Positions 49,301 to 61,561 of a stretch of DNA of 64,000 bases are shown in pieces (the first letter of the stretch is position 1; each line of letters opens with the position of its first letter). The position numbers and the translations under genes were made by a program. Source of the DNA: Antedon mediterranea (lineage: Eukaryota; Echinodermata; Crinoidea; Comatulida; Antedonidae); contig NC_092677.1 of the NCBI RefSeq assembly GCF_964355755.1, positions 18,880,101 through 18,944,100 on the forward strand, given 5' to 3'. Under the pieces are notes generated by a model. The model was not told the origin of the DNA. It made no database searches and saw nothing but the letters and a program-made list of their open reading frames with translations.

Positions 49301-52133
49301 CTGGTAGCTTTACTCGGTGCGGTGTATACCCATTATTGACCGTGCTGAAATATTAACAGTACAGAAACAAAGATTCAATTAAGGAGCAAAATTACAATAA
49401 TTGGTTTTATTTTGTGGGTATAGAAAGATATTTGGTAACTTATTTGAATTACAAAATCATTAGCTCCGTTTCACTATAATCAAGATCTGTAGTGAAGTTA
49501 ATTTTATATTGACGTCATACTTTTTCCCTATTTTAAAGCAATATTATTAGATAGGTCACATGATCACAGTATCACCTTCAGTATAAACTGCACAGTTCCA
49601 CGGTTTATTTCTCTCATTTAAAGAAAATTACTAAACTTAATTTTACCAGGTTGACTTCTTTGGACCACAAATCCCAGTTGCCGGTGGCGAGGACGGAATT
49701 CTATTTGTGAAGCAAAGAAATGGAAAAGTGACAGGAGATGCATTTGTGTTATTCTCTTCTGAAGAAATAGCCGGCAAAGCGCTCGACAAACATAAGGACT
49801 ATCTCGGAAGTCGATATATAGAGATTTTCCGAAGCACAACGGCGGAGGTTCAACAAGTGTTGTCTAGGCTACATTCAGAACCATTGGTCCCCGAAGGACC
49901 CCCACTACCACAGATACATCCTTCCATCATACCTCATCATATGATACATCCAGTGGCCCTCCCTCCCCCTCCACCACAGATTATTCCAGCACCAATGCCT
50001 CCAGCATCTCAAGTTATTAGTACAGGATGTGCACGAGATTGTATACGAATGCGTGGTCTGCCATTCACTGCTACTGTTGAGGATATCATGAGGTTTCTTG
50101 GAGAGTTTCAGCATTTTATAAAACCACAAGGTGTTCACATGGTTTACAACATGCAGGTAATTATTAGATAATCATTGATCATCCTTTATTAATTAAGAAA
50201 ATTTGTTAATTATGATAATTGATTAAATACGGTAACATTTTATTTTTTTACAATTACAGGGGAAACCAAACGGAGAAGCATTCATTCAAATGGTGTCTGC
50301 AGAGAAGGCTTACATTTCCGCCAGTATGTGCCACATGAAATACATCGGAGATCGATACATTGAAGTGTTCCAATGTTCCGCAGACGAAATGAATTACATG
50401 CTATGGGGAGGAGTGAAAAACAAACATCCTCAGATGTCTCCACCAGGTAGGTTACGATTCAATTCGCTTGTACTTAAACATTTTATAGATAACCCAAGCA
50501 GAACAGTAAATTTAAATATTTTAGTCATTAAATGTATTTATTATCATTTTAGCTGGTACTTTGCCGCCAACCACGTTACAAATTAATGGTACACCAGCTG
50601 GTCTTCCACATCATCCCGCAATATTCCAAAGTATGCCAGTGCCACATCCTGGGGCCAGACACACGGCTAACCCGTACATTCAAGCACCATTATATTACGT
50701 ACCAGCACCTGCTTCAACCATGTCACCGGCGGTGAATCATCTCTACTACCCTCCCCAGGCTCACAATCCAGCCACTCTGATGAGGGTTCGAGGGATGCCT
50801 ACAATGGGAGCCACTATCCCTCCTGATATGGCAAACTACTTTCAAACGTCTATTGGGGTAAGTGATTTTGTGTTTTTTTTTTCGTATGTCAGTGATTTCA
50901 CAAAACCACATTAATTGCGCGTTTTTGTAGAAGTTTTTCAGTGTTAAACACAATGAGCTAGGACCGATTTGTTAATTCGTGGGATTACTGAAGTAAATGT
51001 GCTGCAGTCGTCATTATATTCTGATACGTGTTTTTGATTAAACTTTGTGCTTGTTATCTTGACCAAAAGGCTGCTGGTTACGGGGTTGACTGGCAATAAT
51101 TTCAGCCGTCAGTTTTCGTGGTCAGTTACTGTTGAAAGTAGTATAACATTCGGTGAGTTTTGTAACGTTTATGAAGATTTTCTGGCATGAAATTTGGTCG
51201 TGTTCCGGTGTATAGAAAATATTTCAATTGGTTGTACTGTATGCACTTTGGGAGTTCATTCTTTCAAGTCATTTTTACACGTTTCATAACATTAATACAG
51301 TTCAAGTTGAATGCATTACATAGTGAATTGATATTCAACACGTTTCATGTGGGACAATTTAAAATATACTGCACTCTAATAATAAGTGAATTTAAACCGT
51401 CTTTTACACAATAGAGCGGACATTCATTCAATAAAGTAATATCCGCTGATATATCAATCTTCATTCATTTTCATTAAAAAGTAATGTATGCATGTACGTC
51501 GTAGGCCTACGTGATATGGGGTTGTTTGTTTGATTATAAATCCAGGAGTGTATTGTATTGATGCACTTGGAAGTACGTAATGTGTACAACATCCATAAAA
51601 CACAATACACTCCTGGATTTATATATAATCAAAGAAACAAAATCTAAATACATTATTATAATATTATTCCGATGAACGCGTTGCGCATTTAATGTTTTTT
51701 TTGTTGGTTAATTGGAATCAATTTAACAACTTTCTATGTATGTTCATCAGAAAGGGAAGTCTTTAAGTGGAAAGTGTAATTTTTTTTTAAACACACATGG
51801 GTGCTGTTTAATCGACGATTTTAATCATGGAATGCAGGCATGCCGGGAATGATGACTTAAAAATCATATCTAAAGGGAAATGTTCGTACCAATTTTTGTA
51901 TAGAGGTATAGTGTAAAAGTGTAAAGTCATTCTTTCTTTAAAAAACAACTTGATATTTTATTTATTTATTTATTTAGATGCCACATGAGAACATCCAAAC
52001 TGTTCCAATGAGTGGAGAGACATTACTTCAATACACAACTGCTGCACATGATCTAAAAACTCAAACCGTAGGCCTACACCCAGATGGCCGTAAAATAACA
52101 AAGGTAGACGGAACAGGCATGTACCTATCATAA
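40376..52133 (+). CDS. ESRP1: ESRP, epithelial splicing regulatory protein
   Basis: Thirteen coding exons: 40376-40507, 41062-41190, 42695-42917, 46064-46159, 46348-46402, 46696-46806, 47170-47302, 47733-47775, 48201-48298, 49650-50156, 50260-50446, 50553-50857 and 51978-52133. They total 2175 nt, 724 aa plus stop, with all phases consistent. Residues 1-160 are the ESRP N-terminal RNase H/DnaQ-like fold ([27 protein letters not shown]). Quasi-RRMs lie at about 222-297 (ARGLPWQ), 324-410 ([17 protein letters not shown]) and 469-550 ([21 protein letters not shown]). A Pro-rich tail with a weak fourth RRM-like start (VRGMPTMG) follows. The protein binds GU-rich RNA in the nucleus and drives epithelial-type exon choice. 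Length matches vertebrate ESRP1/2, and an invertebrate copy would predate their split. The exon 3 donor (GACC|GTATCC) is weak but is the only one that keeps frame and alignment. Confidence 0.93.
43632..43732. repeat. ATC trinucleotide-rich tract in ESRP intron 3
   Basis: Imperfect CATCATCATC repeats with CGTC and CACC variants. They create His-rich plus-strand and Met-rich minus-strand open frames that are not genes. Confidence 0.8.
46832..47020. repeat. ATATT pentanucleotide tract in ESRP intron 6
   Basis: A clean run of TATTA pentamers occupies about 46834-46895, and degenerate TATATTATT sequence continues to about 47020. It begins about 25 bases after the exon 6 donor and produces overlapping Tyr/Ile-rich spurious frames. 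Confidence 0.85.
51521..51643. mobile_element. Short inverted-repeat element in ESRP intron 12
   Basis: AAATCCAGGAGTGTATTGT near 51538 is matched by its inverse, ACAATACACTCCTGGATTT, near 51602. The pairing extends outward through GTTTGATTAT and ATAATCAAAG with a small indel. The loop is about 45 bases. The structure is MITE-like with no coding capacity. Confidence 0.65.
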
Positions 52134-52463
52134 ATCATGAAAGGAAAAGCGCAATAGAAGTTAGTACGGTGTACCTGTAATATTAACTATTATAATGTTA
52201 TTAATTATGACAACATCCAATGTTGAATATTATAATTATATTTGAACAAAATTTTAGAGTAATATATATTATATATTACAAACATTCTTGTAATTAGATA
52301 TTTATATATATATTCGTAATGTATATATTTAAGTCATTTTGGCAACCACAGCGGCCTTAATTATGTTTAAGAATTTAAGTTTGTATTTGTAATAACCGGC
52401 TTTGTAAATGTTTGATAATTGTCTTCCATTTCAAGCCAAACAACGATCATCGTCTTCCAAGTG

Positions 52464-52469
52464 AATAAA
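52464..52469 (+). terminator. Candidate ESRP poly(A) signal
   Basis: AATAAA about 330 bases past the ESRP stop codon. The downstream region is AT-rich and other hexamer variants occur, so the end of the transcript is uncertain. Confidence 0.4.
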
Positions 52470-55356
52470 TATAATGTACTATTTATTTACCATGATGTTT
52501 AGTTTATAGAATATTTTTATACCTTCCGAATAATATAAAATTTGTAAAATTAAGTAATGAATAAGTTTCATTTACTATTTTTCCAACTCGTTCTTCCAGA
52601 ATTGTTACTTCCTTTTGTAGTCAAAATGATTCTACTTTAAACTATACAACTCGTTGATAATAGTTATATTATGTAAAATAAGTAAACCAAAATATTAATT
52701 TAAAAATCATAACATTGAACAAAACTAGTTCACACTGGCAACTTATAAACTCGATTCAAAATACAAAGATGCGAAAGATGAAAGCAGGTAAATAAAATCA
52801 ACAAACCAATACAGTTACAACGAAGTTGTAAACTTTAAAAAGTTACTTTAGAATCAAGCAAGAAAACAATATAAAATTTGTTATGGTAGCTAAAAGTAAA
52901 TCATAATTTGTCCACAATTCACGTGTGCTTCCATTTGACTACTGTGCCTTTAACATCTTTTTTTAAAGATTATATTATCAAAGTAACTACAGTTTTTTTA
53001 ATTCAGTAATGATAAAGACTAGTAAGCCACAATTTGCCTTTTATTAACATTAGGATTTTTTTTGTAAATTGATCTAAAAATGCATTTTAAAATGTGTATA
53101 TAAATTATATTACGTATACTAAGTGCTAATAGTACATACTAATAGTTAACTGTAGACAACTAAAAAGAAATATTGTAGTTTTGAAATTGTAAATTTGTAG
53201 CTTTCATTTAATTTGCATTACTTGTATATATTTTACAAATTGTTTTAATGTATGTTTTAAGATTATAAACAAAGTTGTGCATGATGTATTATTCAGTGTA
53301 GCACTGTGCCTATGCAACTTCTAACATATATTGTATAATGCATTATTTTATTTTAGCATTAGAAATAATATATACAATAACATAGATTCTTTAGAAATTT
53401 ACTAAAATGCCAATTAGAAAGATACTCCTAGTTTTTTGTTATTAATTATTTACTTTTTTGCAGGCATTTTTCTTTTATATCACATTTAAACTATATGTTA
53501 TTATTATACTATGCTGACATTAAGTGCAATACAAGTTTTAGAATGTCACTTGTTCTGCGCATGAAAAGAAAGTTGTACCCATAGCAATGATCAGGTAAAA
53601 ATATAGATACTGAAGCATAGTAAATGTGTTTTTATTATGATGAAGCATGCAATTTTTTATATTATTTATAGATATTCAAACAAATTTTATAATTATGACT
53701 AGCTGCTAAAACAGTTTGTGATCACTGCTGGTTGCGTACAAGCTAAACAATAGTAAAACCATAGAGAAAATACAATATATTTTCTCCATGGTATTTCTTC
53801 GTGGTGTATAATACCAATAACAATGTTACATAGCTAATAAGCTTACATACATACATTTTCTCATCAAATGTGAGTTTTGATGATATTAACTAACTAATGA
53901 GACCAGTGATGGGCAAATATTAAACAAAATTATACCTTACAGTGTTGTCAGTGAATAAAAACCTTTGCCGTTTTAACATTATTAATTTATATATTTAAAT
54001 ATTATGTCATTTAGTATTTGAAGCATTAACTTTTTGTACTGCAAACCAATTATTATTAAATATAATATCTGTATTGTAAGCATTATGTAACTCAATGTAT
54101 CTAACATTAAGTATGGCATTGAAATAAAGCTTAAACATGTGACATACGGTGTTTGTTTACAATTTAATAGTTTACAACATATCACACATTATTTCACGCT
54201 ATAAATTACGTCATTGTTTGCCAACGTTATTATTCATAACACATCTCTCTGGCGGAGAACTAACCACAAAGATGAATCTAGGAAGAGATACTTTTACATG
54301 AACATTCACAGAACAAATTCTAAACTACCACTAAATTACCCAACCATCTCAACCGTAATTCGAACTCGGAAGCTTCTGCTTGATTCGTACCAGTAAAAGT
54401 AACGACAACTATATTTTTAATAATTAATTTTATAATACTATATGCATTACGTCACAGAGGTACGAGTGAATTACACTGTCGAGTGTAAATTAATTTTTGA
54501 GAAAAGTAATTGGTCAGATGTTTTTCCCTACTCTGAAGTAATTTGTACTTTATTTTACTTTACCACTAGCCTTTGACGCAAAGCTACTCCACAGTAGTTT
54601 ACAACCTTGTTGGTGTCGTAACCGCTGCTTACTTGGGCTCGAATCTAACCACTAGCCATCAGCGAAAGCTCGGTGGTATAGAGGCATGATCGCTCTAACA
54701 CTTGTATCTATACTGTATTCATATGTAGGCCTACATGTAATTAGGCTCATCACAGAAAAATTATGAATTCCTCCATGGTGGGCTTATATACAGTAAATTA
54801 ACACTTATATTATAAACTGTGGGACAGTAACACAAGTTTTACAAAAGTTTACTTGGATAGACAAAAATCAACGTTTTATAATAATTAGTTACTATACTGA
54901 TCAATACACTGGAAACTTGCAGACTTTTATAAATTCAATCAACTGTACAACATTGACAATCCTAAATACGATGATACAATGGAACAGTGTTTCATTAATG
55001 ATTTACAAATATATTATTAACTGGTATCAAAAACGTCACTATTCTTTTCAATATTTAACTGTGAAATTAAAATGCTTTGATCCTTTGATTGCAAATTAAA
55101 AAATCCAAAAGAAATAAATTATGTGAGCACTCAGTAATACTAATTAAATACTGGACGTTATGCAAATTAAACAGGCTACAGGATAGTCGACCACAATCGC
55201 CAATAACATTGATTTATAGAAGCACGCCAACAGGTAGATTCGCTACCGACCGTTTGCGCGGTTTCATCTTGAATGACGCCCTCATTCGATAGCCTTTTAA
55301 TCGAGAGGTAATTTTTTTTAATTATTTGATAAGTCATAATTCAGCAAATATTTGAT
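52470..55356. other. Intergenic region after ESRP
   Basis: AT-rich DNA, possibly including a long ESRP 3' UTR. Degenerate tRNA-like strings (GGCTCGAATC near 54629 and GCTCGGTGGTATAGAGGC near 54668) hint at decayed SINEs. No gene was recognised. Confidence 0.35.
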
Positions 55357-55607
55357 TTACGAACTTTTCATATAGTTCATGACCATCTCCGTAGCAAGAT
55401 GGATGTTGCGTGCAAAAATCAGACGGATCAGATTTCGCTCGGCGGCGTGCATCGCGGAAAAACTTTTTGTGTTTGCCTTTTTGGGCTTTTTTTCGCGCCG
55501 CGGCTCTAGCCAGCTATGTCCCAGGAGGACACATTCATTAATAAGCTGTTTCATAGCGGTAGCTTTAGTATCTAAGGCTGACAGTTTTGTGAATTTGGAA
55601 ACTCGAC
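55357..55607 (-). other. Open frame across the inner edge of the right arm
   Basis: About 83 open codons on the minus strand run from a stop near 55608 to one at 55357. The frame includes MKQLINECVLLGHSWLEPRR, then a Lys-rich stretch and HAAERNLIRLIFARNIHLA. The first part lies in the repeat arm and is also open in the left arm, where the frame diverges after PRRE and stops. It is composed like a real protein, but I recognise no family. It could be an exon caught by the duplication or part of a transposon. Confidence 0.25.
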
Positions 55608-56385
55608 TATAATTTATAGGTAGCTGCTGGACCCAAAAAACGTCTGGGAGAAGAGAGTCTATATGAAAGCCTTTGCTGATAATACAGTATTATTGAGATG
55701 TAGACGGAAATCTGTAAAATCTTGATCAATAAATTAATAACTTCGTTTTTGCTGTCAACCAGGCCGGTATTATAATACGTCACTGTCAAATAATCATTCG
55801 ATAATGGTCAAAACTTTATTTTGGCTCTGTCAACATAAAGGGAGGTATTTACAATGACTTTCTTTGACTGTCAATCTAGGCCAGTGTTATAATAATACGC
55901 CGTCAGATATTAAATCATTGAAACAGTCCTCGTAAATTTTTTGTTGGTACGGTTATCAGATGCCGTGGGGGGTCCAATCAATTATCGTCAGAAGGTGAAC
56001 AATCAGTCTAGGTAGCAGCAGCAGATTATTAGGAGCGCCTGCTCCATTAATTAATCCAGAAAAAGGTTTGTACATTATCTATTTGTTTATTAGCCTTCTC
56101 CTAACACAATTATATTTTCTTTAAAAAAAAGGTTTTATAAGTGGTTTCAACATTTATGATAGTAAATGTCACAGTTCTGTGTCTGGACGCAAGTTCATAG
56201 ACCTACTAGTTATATTATTCATATTAACTGATACTTACTCTTTATTTACCGTAAAGTTCAGTTTTAATGAAATATATAATATAAATTGGCTTCGTAACAA
56301 TTAATTAGTTTTGAAAAGGTTAGTTTTTTGGTGATAGATGAAAATGACATGTAACTTCGTAATCAATTTATTTTTTTTTGTATAA

Positions 56386-56747
56386 AAGCCCAATTACACT
56401 ATGACGATAACGACGGACGATAAATATATAGCATGCATTTTTTTTACATAAACCAAAAGAAATTAGAAAGGTTTTCGTTCTAGACCTATAGGATAATCAT
56501 TTATGCTGTCTTTGATAAAAATAATGTTTTTCAAATTCCAATCAAATGACGTCATGATAAATAAAAACAATAAAATCGCTGTATTGTCACGATATTATTT
56601 GTCTTACTAATCATGACGTCATTTGATTGGACGTGTGAAAATATAATTTTCATCAAAGGAATTGTTTATATTTCTTTTTGTTTATGTATTAAAAATGCAC
56701 ATTTGTCTATTTATCGTCGATCGTTATCGTCCTAGTGTATGGGCCTT
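56386..56747. mobile_element. MITE with central hairpin (right-arm copy)
   Basis: Same element as at 1417-1779, inverted with the arm: AAGCCCAATTACACTATGAC at one end and CCTAGTGTATGGGCCTT at the other, with the CAAATGACGTCATGA inverted pair inside. Confidence 0.7.
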
Positions 56748-56772
56748 ATGCTGTAAATGTTCAATTAATTGA

Positions 56773-56949
56773 TCATTCCGATTTTATTAGTTGGACTCTT
56801 GCACAGTTGCTGTCTAATCGTTGTTGTGTAATATCATTTTGAACCATATTAAAATCATAAAGAGATTCATATTCCTTAACATGTGGCTGTGCATGGAAGT
56901 CTGGTCGACACAAACTTGGCCCCGGGCCTGAAAGTGTTGGTGAATTCAT
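56773..56949 (-). other. 58-codon open frame, right-arm copy
   Basis: Counterpart of the frame at 1215-1391 with two residue differences and the same start and stop. No domain was recognised. Confidence 0.3.
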
Positions 56950-56957
56950 AATTATAC

Positions 56958-56998
<41 letters not shown>

Positions 56999-57695
56999 AT
57001 TATATTATTATACAATTGAAAGCAAAACCCGTTGAATCTCAAATCATTAGGACTGGAAATTCGGCTTATCAATCAAATAAATACTTTCGTTCAAAATGAA
57101 ACTCCAACCTCTCTAATCAAAAGATTGAACTCGAAAACGGACCGTTTTTTTTAATTGGGTATGTTGAAACATTTCTATATTCATTTAAAAAAGTACATTA
57201 ATTATGGTATTGATCAGTGGCTATAGAGGCGTAAAAACCCTCGGTCAATATCATGTAAAATGCACTGTGGAAGGGTCATTATTAAGACTGCAAAATTGGG
57301 CTTATCAACAAATAAATAGGCCTACTTTCGTTCAAAATTTAAAATCAAGGCTGAAAAATTGGGCTTATCAACAACAAAATATTTTATTATTAGACGCGAT
57401 AACATCAAGGATAATCAGTATAATTAATATAGCCACTGTTACTAGTTTTATTCTACATGCTAAAGTAGATAAAAATCCACTAGAAAACAGTCTGAATGTT
57501 ATGCTTATTAGCCATGTTATGTTTGTTACTATAGGCCTATGATTGTTTGTAATGTCCACATATTATTTCCGTGGGCATATCCATAGTGTATCACTCACAA
57601 AAAAGACGTGTGAGGTTCTTTCTTTAGATTTTGAAGAATGATTTGTGTTACAGGTTGACACAAGAGTCAAATGCTCAAGATATTGGCTAACGCCA

Positions 57696-58210
57696 TGGGA
57701 CCCTTGGCTTATCAATTAATAATAAATACAGTACTACTTTCGTTCAATTGAAATCGGAATCTGACCGTTTCATTAAATTGGGTGTGATTAGGCCTAAACA
57801 TATAATAATTTATTAAAAAGGTACAATAAAAACAAATGCATCAGAGGCGTAAAGAACCCACGGTCAATATCATGTAAAATGTATATGGTATAAGCACTGT
57901 GGAAGGGGTCATTATTATTAAACTGGAAAATTCGGCTTATCAACAAATAAATACTTTCGTTTAAAATGTAAAATAAGACTGCAAAATTGGGCTTATCAAC
58001 AAATAAATGCTTTCGTTCAAAATGTAAAATAAGACTGCACAATTGGGCTTATCAACAAATAAAATACTTTTTTTTTCAAAATGTAAAATTAAGACTGGAA
58101 AATTGGGCTTATAAACAAATAAATACTTTTTTTCAAAATGTAAAATTAAGACTGGAAAATTGGGCTTATAAACAAATAAATACTTCCGTTCAAAATGTAA
58201 GAAAACATTT
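57696..58210 (+). repeat. Tandem ~56-bp units next to the right arm
   Basis: About five head-to-tail units at 57918-58200 share GACTG(C/G)AAAATTGGGCTTAT, then CAACAAATAAATACTTTCGT and CAAAATGTAAAAT. Degenerate copies also occur at 57696 and, inside the arm, at 57044, 57281 and 57345. The left arm has only three copies (about 800-900 and 1065-1125). The repeated motif is thus subterminal to the arm and amplified on one side only. Confidence 0.8.
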
Positions 58211-58225
58211 TTTAAATTTAATCCT

Positions 58226-58380
58226 TAAGCTCTGTCTATACTATCAAACTAAATATGATGTGCCCATATTATATAGAAATGACGATGTAATATCACTACG
58301 ATAATCGGGCATATCACTACCATATTTGGGCACATCACACTTTTTTTGTTAAACTAGTTGGGACAGTGTAGACACAGAAC
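58226..58380. mobile_element. Short MITE
   Basis: Terminal inverted repeats: GCTCTGTCTATACTATC near 58229 pairs with GACAGTGTAGACACAGA near 58361. An inner inverted pair, GATGTGCCCATAT and ATTTGGGCACATC, is also present. About 155 bp; non-coding. Confidence 0.65.
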
Positions 58381-59510
58381 TATGTGATCGAAACATAAGT
58401 CGGAATTGGACTGACGCGATTGATTTAATTGGGTATTTTTATTAATGTAATAATGTAATGATTCATTAAAAACTATAATACCGATACGCGTTTGGTATTG
58501 ATCAATGGTGCAAAAAACCCTGAGAAATAATGTAATAACGCGATTTGGTGATAGCTTAGCAATAATACAACCCATATACTATTATTATAAATACCTTACA
58601 AATCCATTCATATAACTTTTCATCGCGAACCGAAAATGTATAAATGTTATTCTACAGACAGTAATTATATATTCAAAAGCCATATTATTATTATTATCAA
58701 TACCTAAATGCGATAGTAATAACCACATACATTATTCCCAATACAAGTTTGTGCGTTTAATTCTAGAAAGAAACGACTGTGCTGACAGGCCAATGACATA
58801 AATCACAAGTAAAGTCCCAATTGTTCACTTGCGTTTTGATTGGCCGACCTATTATATTAGATTAATGAAGACTGTTCTTACAACTGTCCAGTCAAAAAGT
58901 TACGCGGCGTTTTTTGTAAGAAATATTTCTTGTTTATTATGGCTTTGTATGGTTTCTGTGTAGTGCGCCCTCTATATCGTCACACAAATAATGTTTCGGA
59001 AACATCTCACGTTAACTCCTCACTTTTACGGCGGTTATAATGATTGATCTTTTTCGGTTATTTAGCATCTGAATTGAGATGTAATGAAAGAATTTCTATT
59101 TTTTAAAAGGTAATCTGCCTTTGAATAAAAGATGGATCGCAATTGAATAGTAAATCTATATTATATTATTTTAATTTTAAAATAATACTCTTTTGTTGTT
59201 GTTTTGTTGTTGATATTATGATTTGGAAATGGCGAAATTTGTAAACAATCTCAGACTTCAGCATAGACTCTGAAGGTACCATTGAACATCATATCTAACT
59301 AGTGCGTTGAGTACCTTCCGTCCTCTAAACCACCTGATCATATTATATCAAAACAATAAAATACAATTAGCCAGAGAATTTAGAGGCCCATTGCGTTCAA
59401 CTGTAGTGTTAGTTTGAGGTTTGTTATTTAGCAAATCCTATGAATTTCTAACTTTTGGCTTTCTTGTAAAAATAATAAGCTTTTTGATTATTTATTTCAT
59501 TTGTATTTCT
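58381..59510. other. Intergenic, no gene seen
   Basis: AT-rich DNA with no recognisable coding or structural feature. Confidence 0.4.
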
Positions 59511-61508
59511 ATTGGCACCCATCCACTGATAGCCACAGCATTGTCATTGACACCCAGCCACTGATACCCACATCATTGTGATTGACACCCAGCCACTGAT
59601 ACCCACAGCATTGTCATTGACACACAGCCACTGATACCCACAGCATTGTGATTGACACCCAGCCACTGATACCCACATCATTGTGATTGACACCCAGCCA
59701 CTGATACCCACATCATTGTGATTGACACCCAGCCACTGATACCCACAGCATTGTCATTGACACCCAGCCACTGATACCCACATCATTGTGATTGACACCC
59801 AGCCACTGATACCCACATCATTGAGATTGACACCCAGCCACTGATACCCACAGCATTGTCATTGACACCCAGCCACTGATACCTACATCATTGTGATTGA
59901 CACCCAGCCACTGATACCCACATCATTGTGATTGACACCCAGCCACTGATACCCACAGCATTGTCATTGACACACAGCCACTGATACCCACATCATTGTT
60001 ATTGACACCCAGCAACTGATACACACATCATTGAGATTGACACCCAGCCACTAATACCCACATCATTGTGATTGGCACCCAGCCACTGATACCCACATCA
60101 CTGTGATTGACACCCAGCCACTGATGCCCACATCATTGTGATTGACACCCAGCCACTGATACCCACAGCATTGTGATTGACACCCAGCAACTGATACCCA
60201 CAACATTGTGATTGACACCCAGCCACTGATACTCACATCATTGTGATTGGCATCCAGCCACTGATACCCACATCATTGTTATTGACACCCATCCACTGAT
60301 ACCCACATCATTGTGATTGACACCCAGCCACTGATACCCACATCATTGTGATTGACACCCAGCCACTGATACCCACATCATTGTGATTGACACCCAGCCA
60401 CTGATACCCACATCATTGTGATTGACACCCAGCCACTGATACCCACAGCATTGTGATTGACACCCAGCCACTGATACCCACATCATTGTGATTGACACCC
60501 AGCCACTGATACCCACAGCATTGTGATTGACACCCAGCCACTGATACCCACATCATTGTGATTGACACCCAGCCACTGATACCCACATCATTTTGATTGA
60601 CACCCAGCCACTGATACCCACATCATTGTGATTGACACTCAGCCACTGATACCCACATCATTGTGATTGACACCCAGCCACTGATACCCACATCATTGTG
60701 ATTAACACCCAGCCACTGATACCCACATCATTGTGATTGACACCCAGCCACTGATACCCACATCATTGTGATTGACACCCAGCCACTGATACCCACATCA
60801 TTGTGATTGACACCCAGCCACTGATACCCACAGCATTGTGATTGACACCCAGCCACTGATACCCACATCATTGTGATTGACACCCAGCCACTGATACCCA
60901 CATCATTGTGATTGACACCCAGCCACTGATACCCACATCATTGTGATTGACACCCAGCCACTGATACCCACATCATTGTGATTGACACCCATCCACTGAT
61001 ACCCACATCATTGTGATTGACACCCAGCCACGGATACCCACAGCATTGTCATTGACACCCAGCCACTGATACCCACAGCATTGTGATTGACACCCAGCCA
61101 CTGATACCCACAGCATTGTGATTGACACCCAGCCACTGATACCCACATCATTGTGAATGACACCCAGCCACTGATACCCACATCATTGTGATTGACACCC
61201 AGCCACTGATACCCACATCATTGTGATTGACACCCAGCCACTGATACCCACATCATTGTGATTGACACCCAGCCACTGATACCCACATCATTGTGATTGA
61301 CACCCAGCCACTGATACCCACAGCATTGTGATTGAAACCCAGCCACTGATACCCACATCACTGTGATTGACACCCAGCCACTGATACCCACATCATTGTG
61401 ATTGACACCCAGCCACTGATACCCACAGCATTGTGATTGACACCCAGCCACTGATACCCACAGCATTGTCATTGACACCCAGCCACTGATACCCACAGCA
61501 TTGTCATT
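59511..61508 (+). repeat. 35-bp satellite array, 57 copies
   Basis: Fifty-seven head-to-tail units of ATTGACACCCAG followed by CCACTGATACCCACATCATT and GTG. The phase is kept from the first unit (59511) to the last (61471 onward), so there is no net insertion or deletion. Two variant classes alternate: CATCATTGTG and CAGCATTGT(C/G). The GTC form occurs only near both ends (before about 59970 and after about 61040). Occasional point changes occur (ATCC, CAACTGATAC, CACTGTG). Three units make 105 bp, so Gly/Val/Ser-rich open frames appear on the minus strand; these are by-products. Confidence 0.95.
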
Positions 61509-61561
61509 TTTCAGTATTTATTATTATGCAAACATGTTGAGGAAAGGTAGCATAATTGACG

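Larger units (their letters stand above)
55493..57680 (-). repeat. Right arm of 2.2-kb inverted repeat
   Basis: Reverse complement of 490-2690, with the same landmarks in reverse order: the GC-rich TTTTCGCGCCGCGG edge near 55493, the MITE at 56386-56747, the 58-codon frame, the TA run near 56970, and the outer edge near 57680 (CAAGAGTCAAATGCTC). About 52.8 kb containing three single-copy genes lies between the arms. Small differences in microsatellite length and codons show the arms are two separate sequences rather than one read twice. Confidence 0.85.

Noticed and set aside
61218-61496. Minus-strand Gly/Val/Ser-rich frame
   Set aside because: By-product of the 35-bp array; three units make a multiple of three bases.
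59511-61508. CRISPR-like look of the regular repeats
   Set aside because: The 35-bp units are contiguous with no unique spacers, and the DNA is clearly animal. It is a satellite array.
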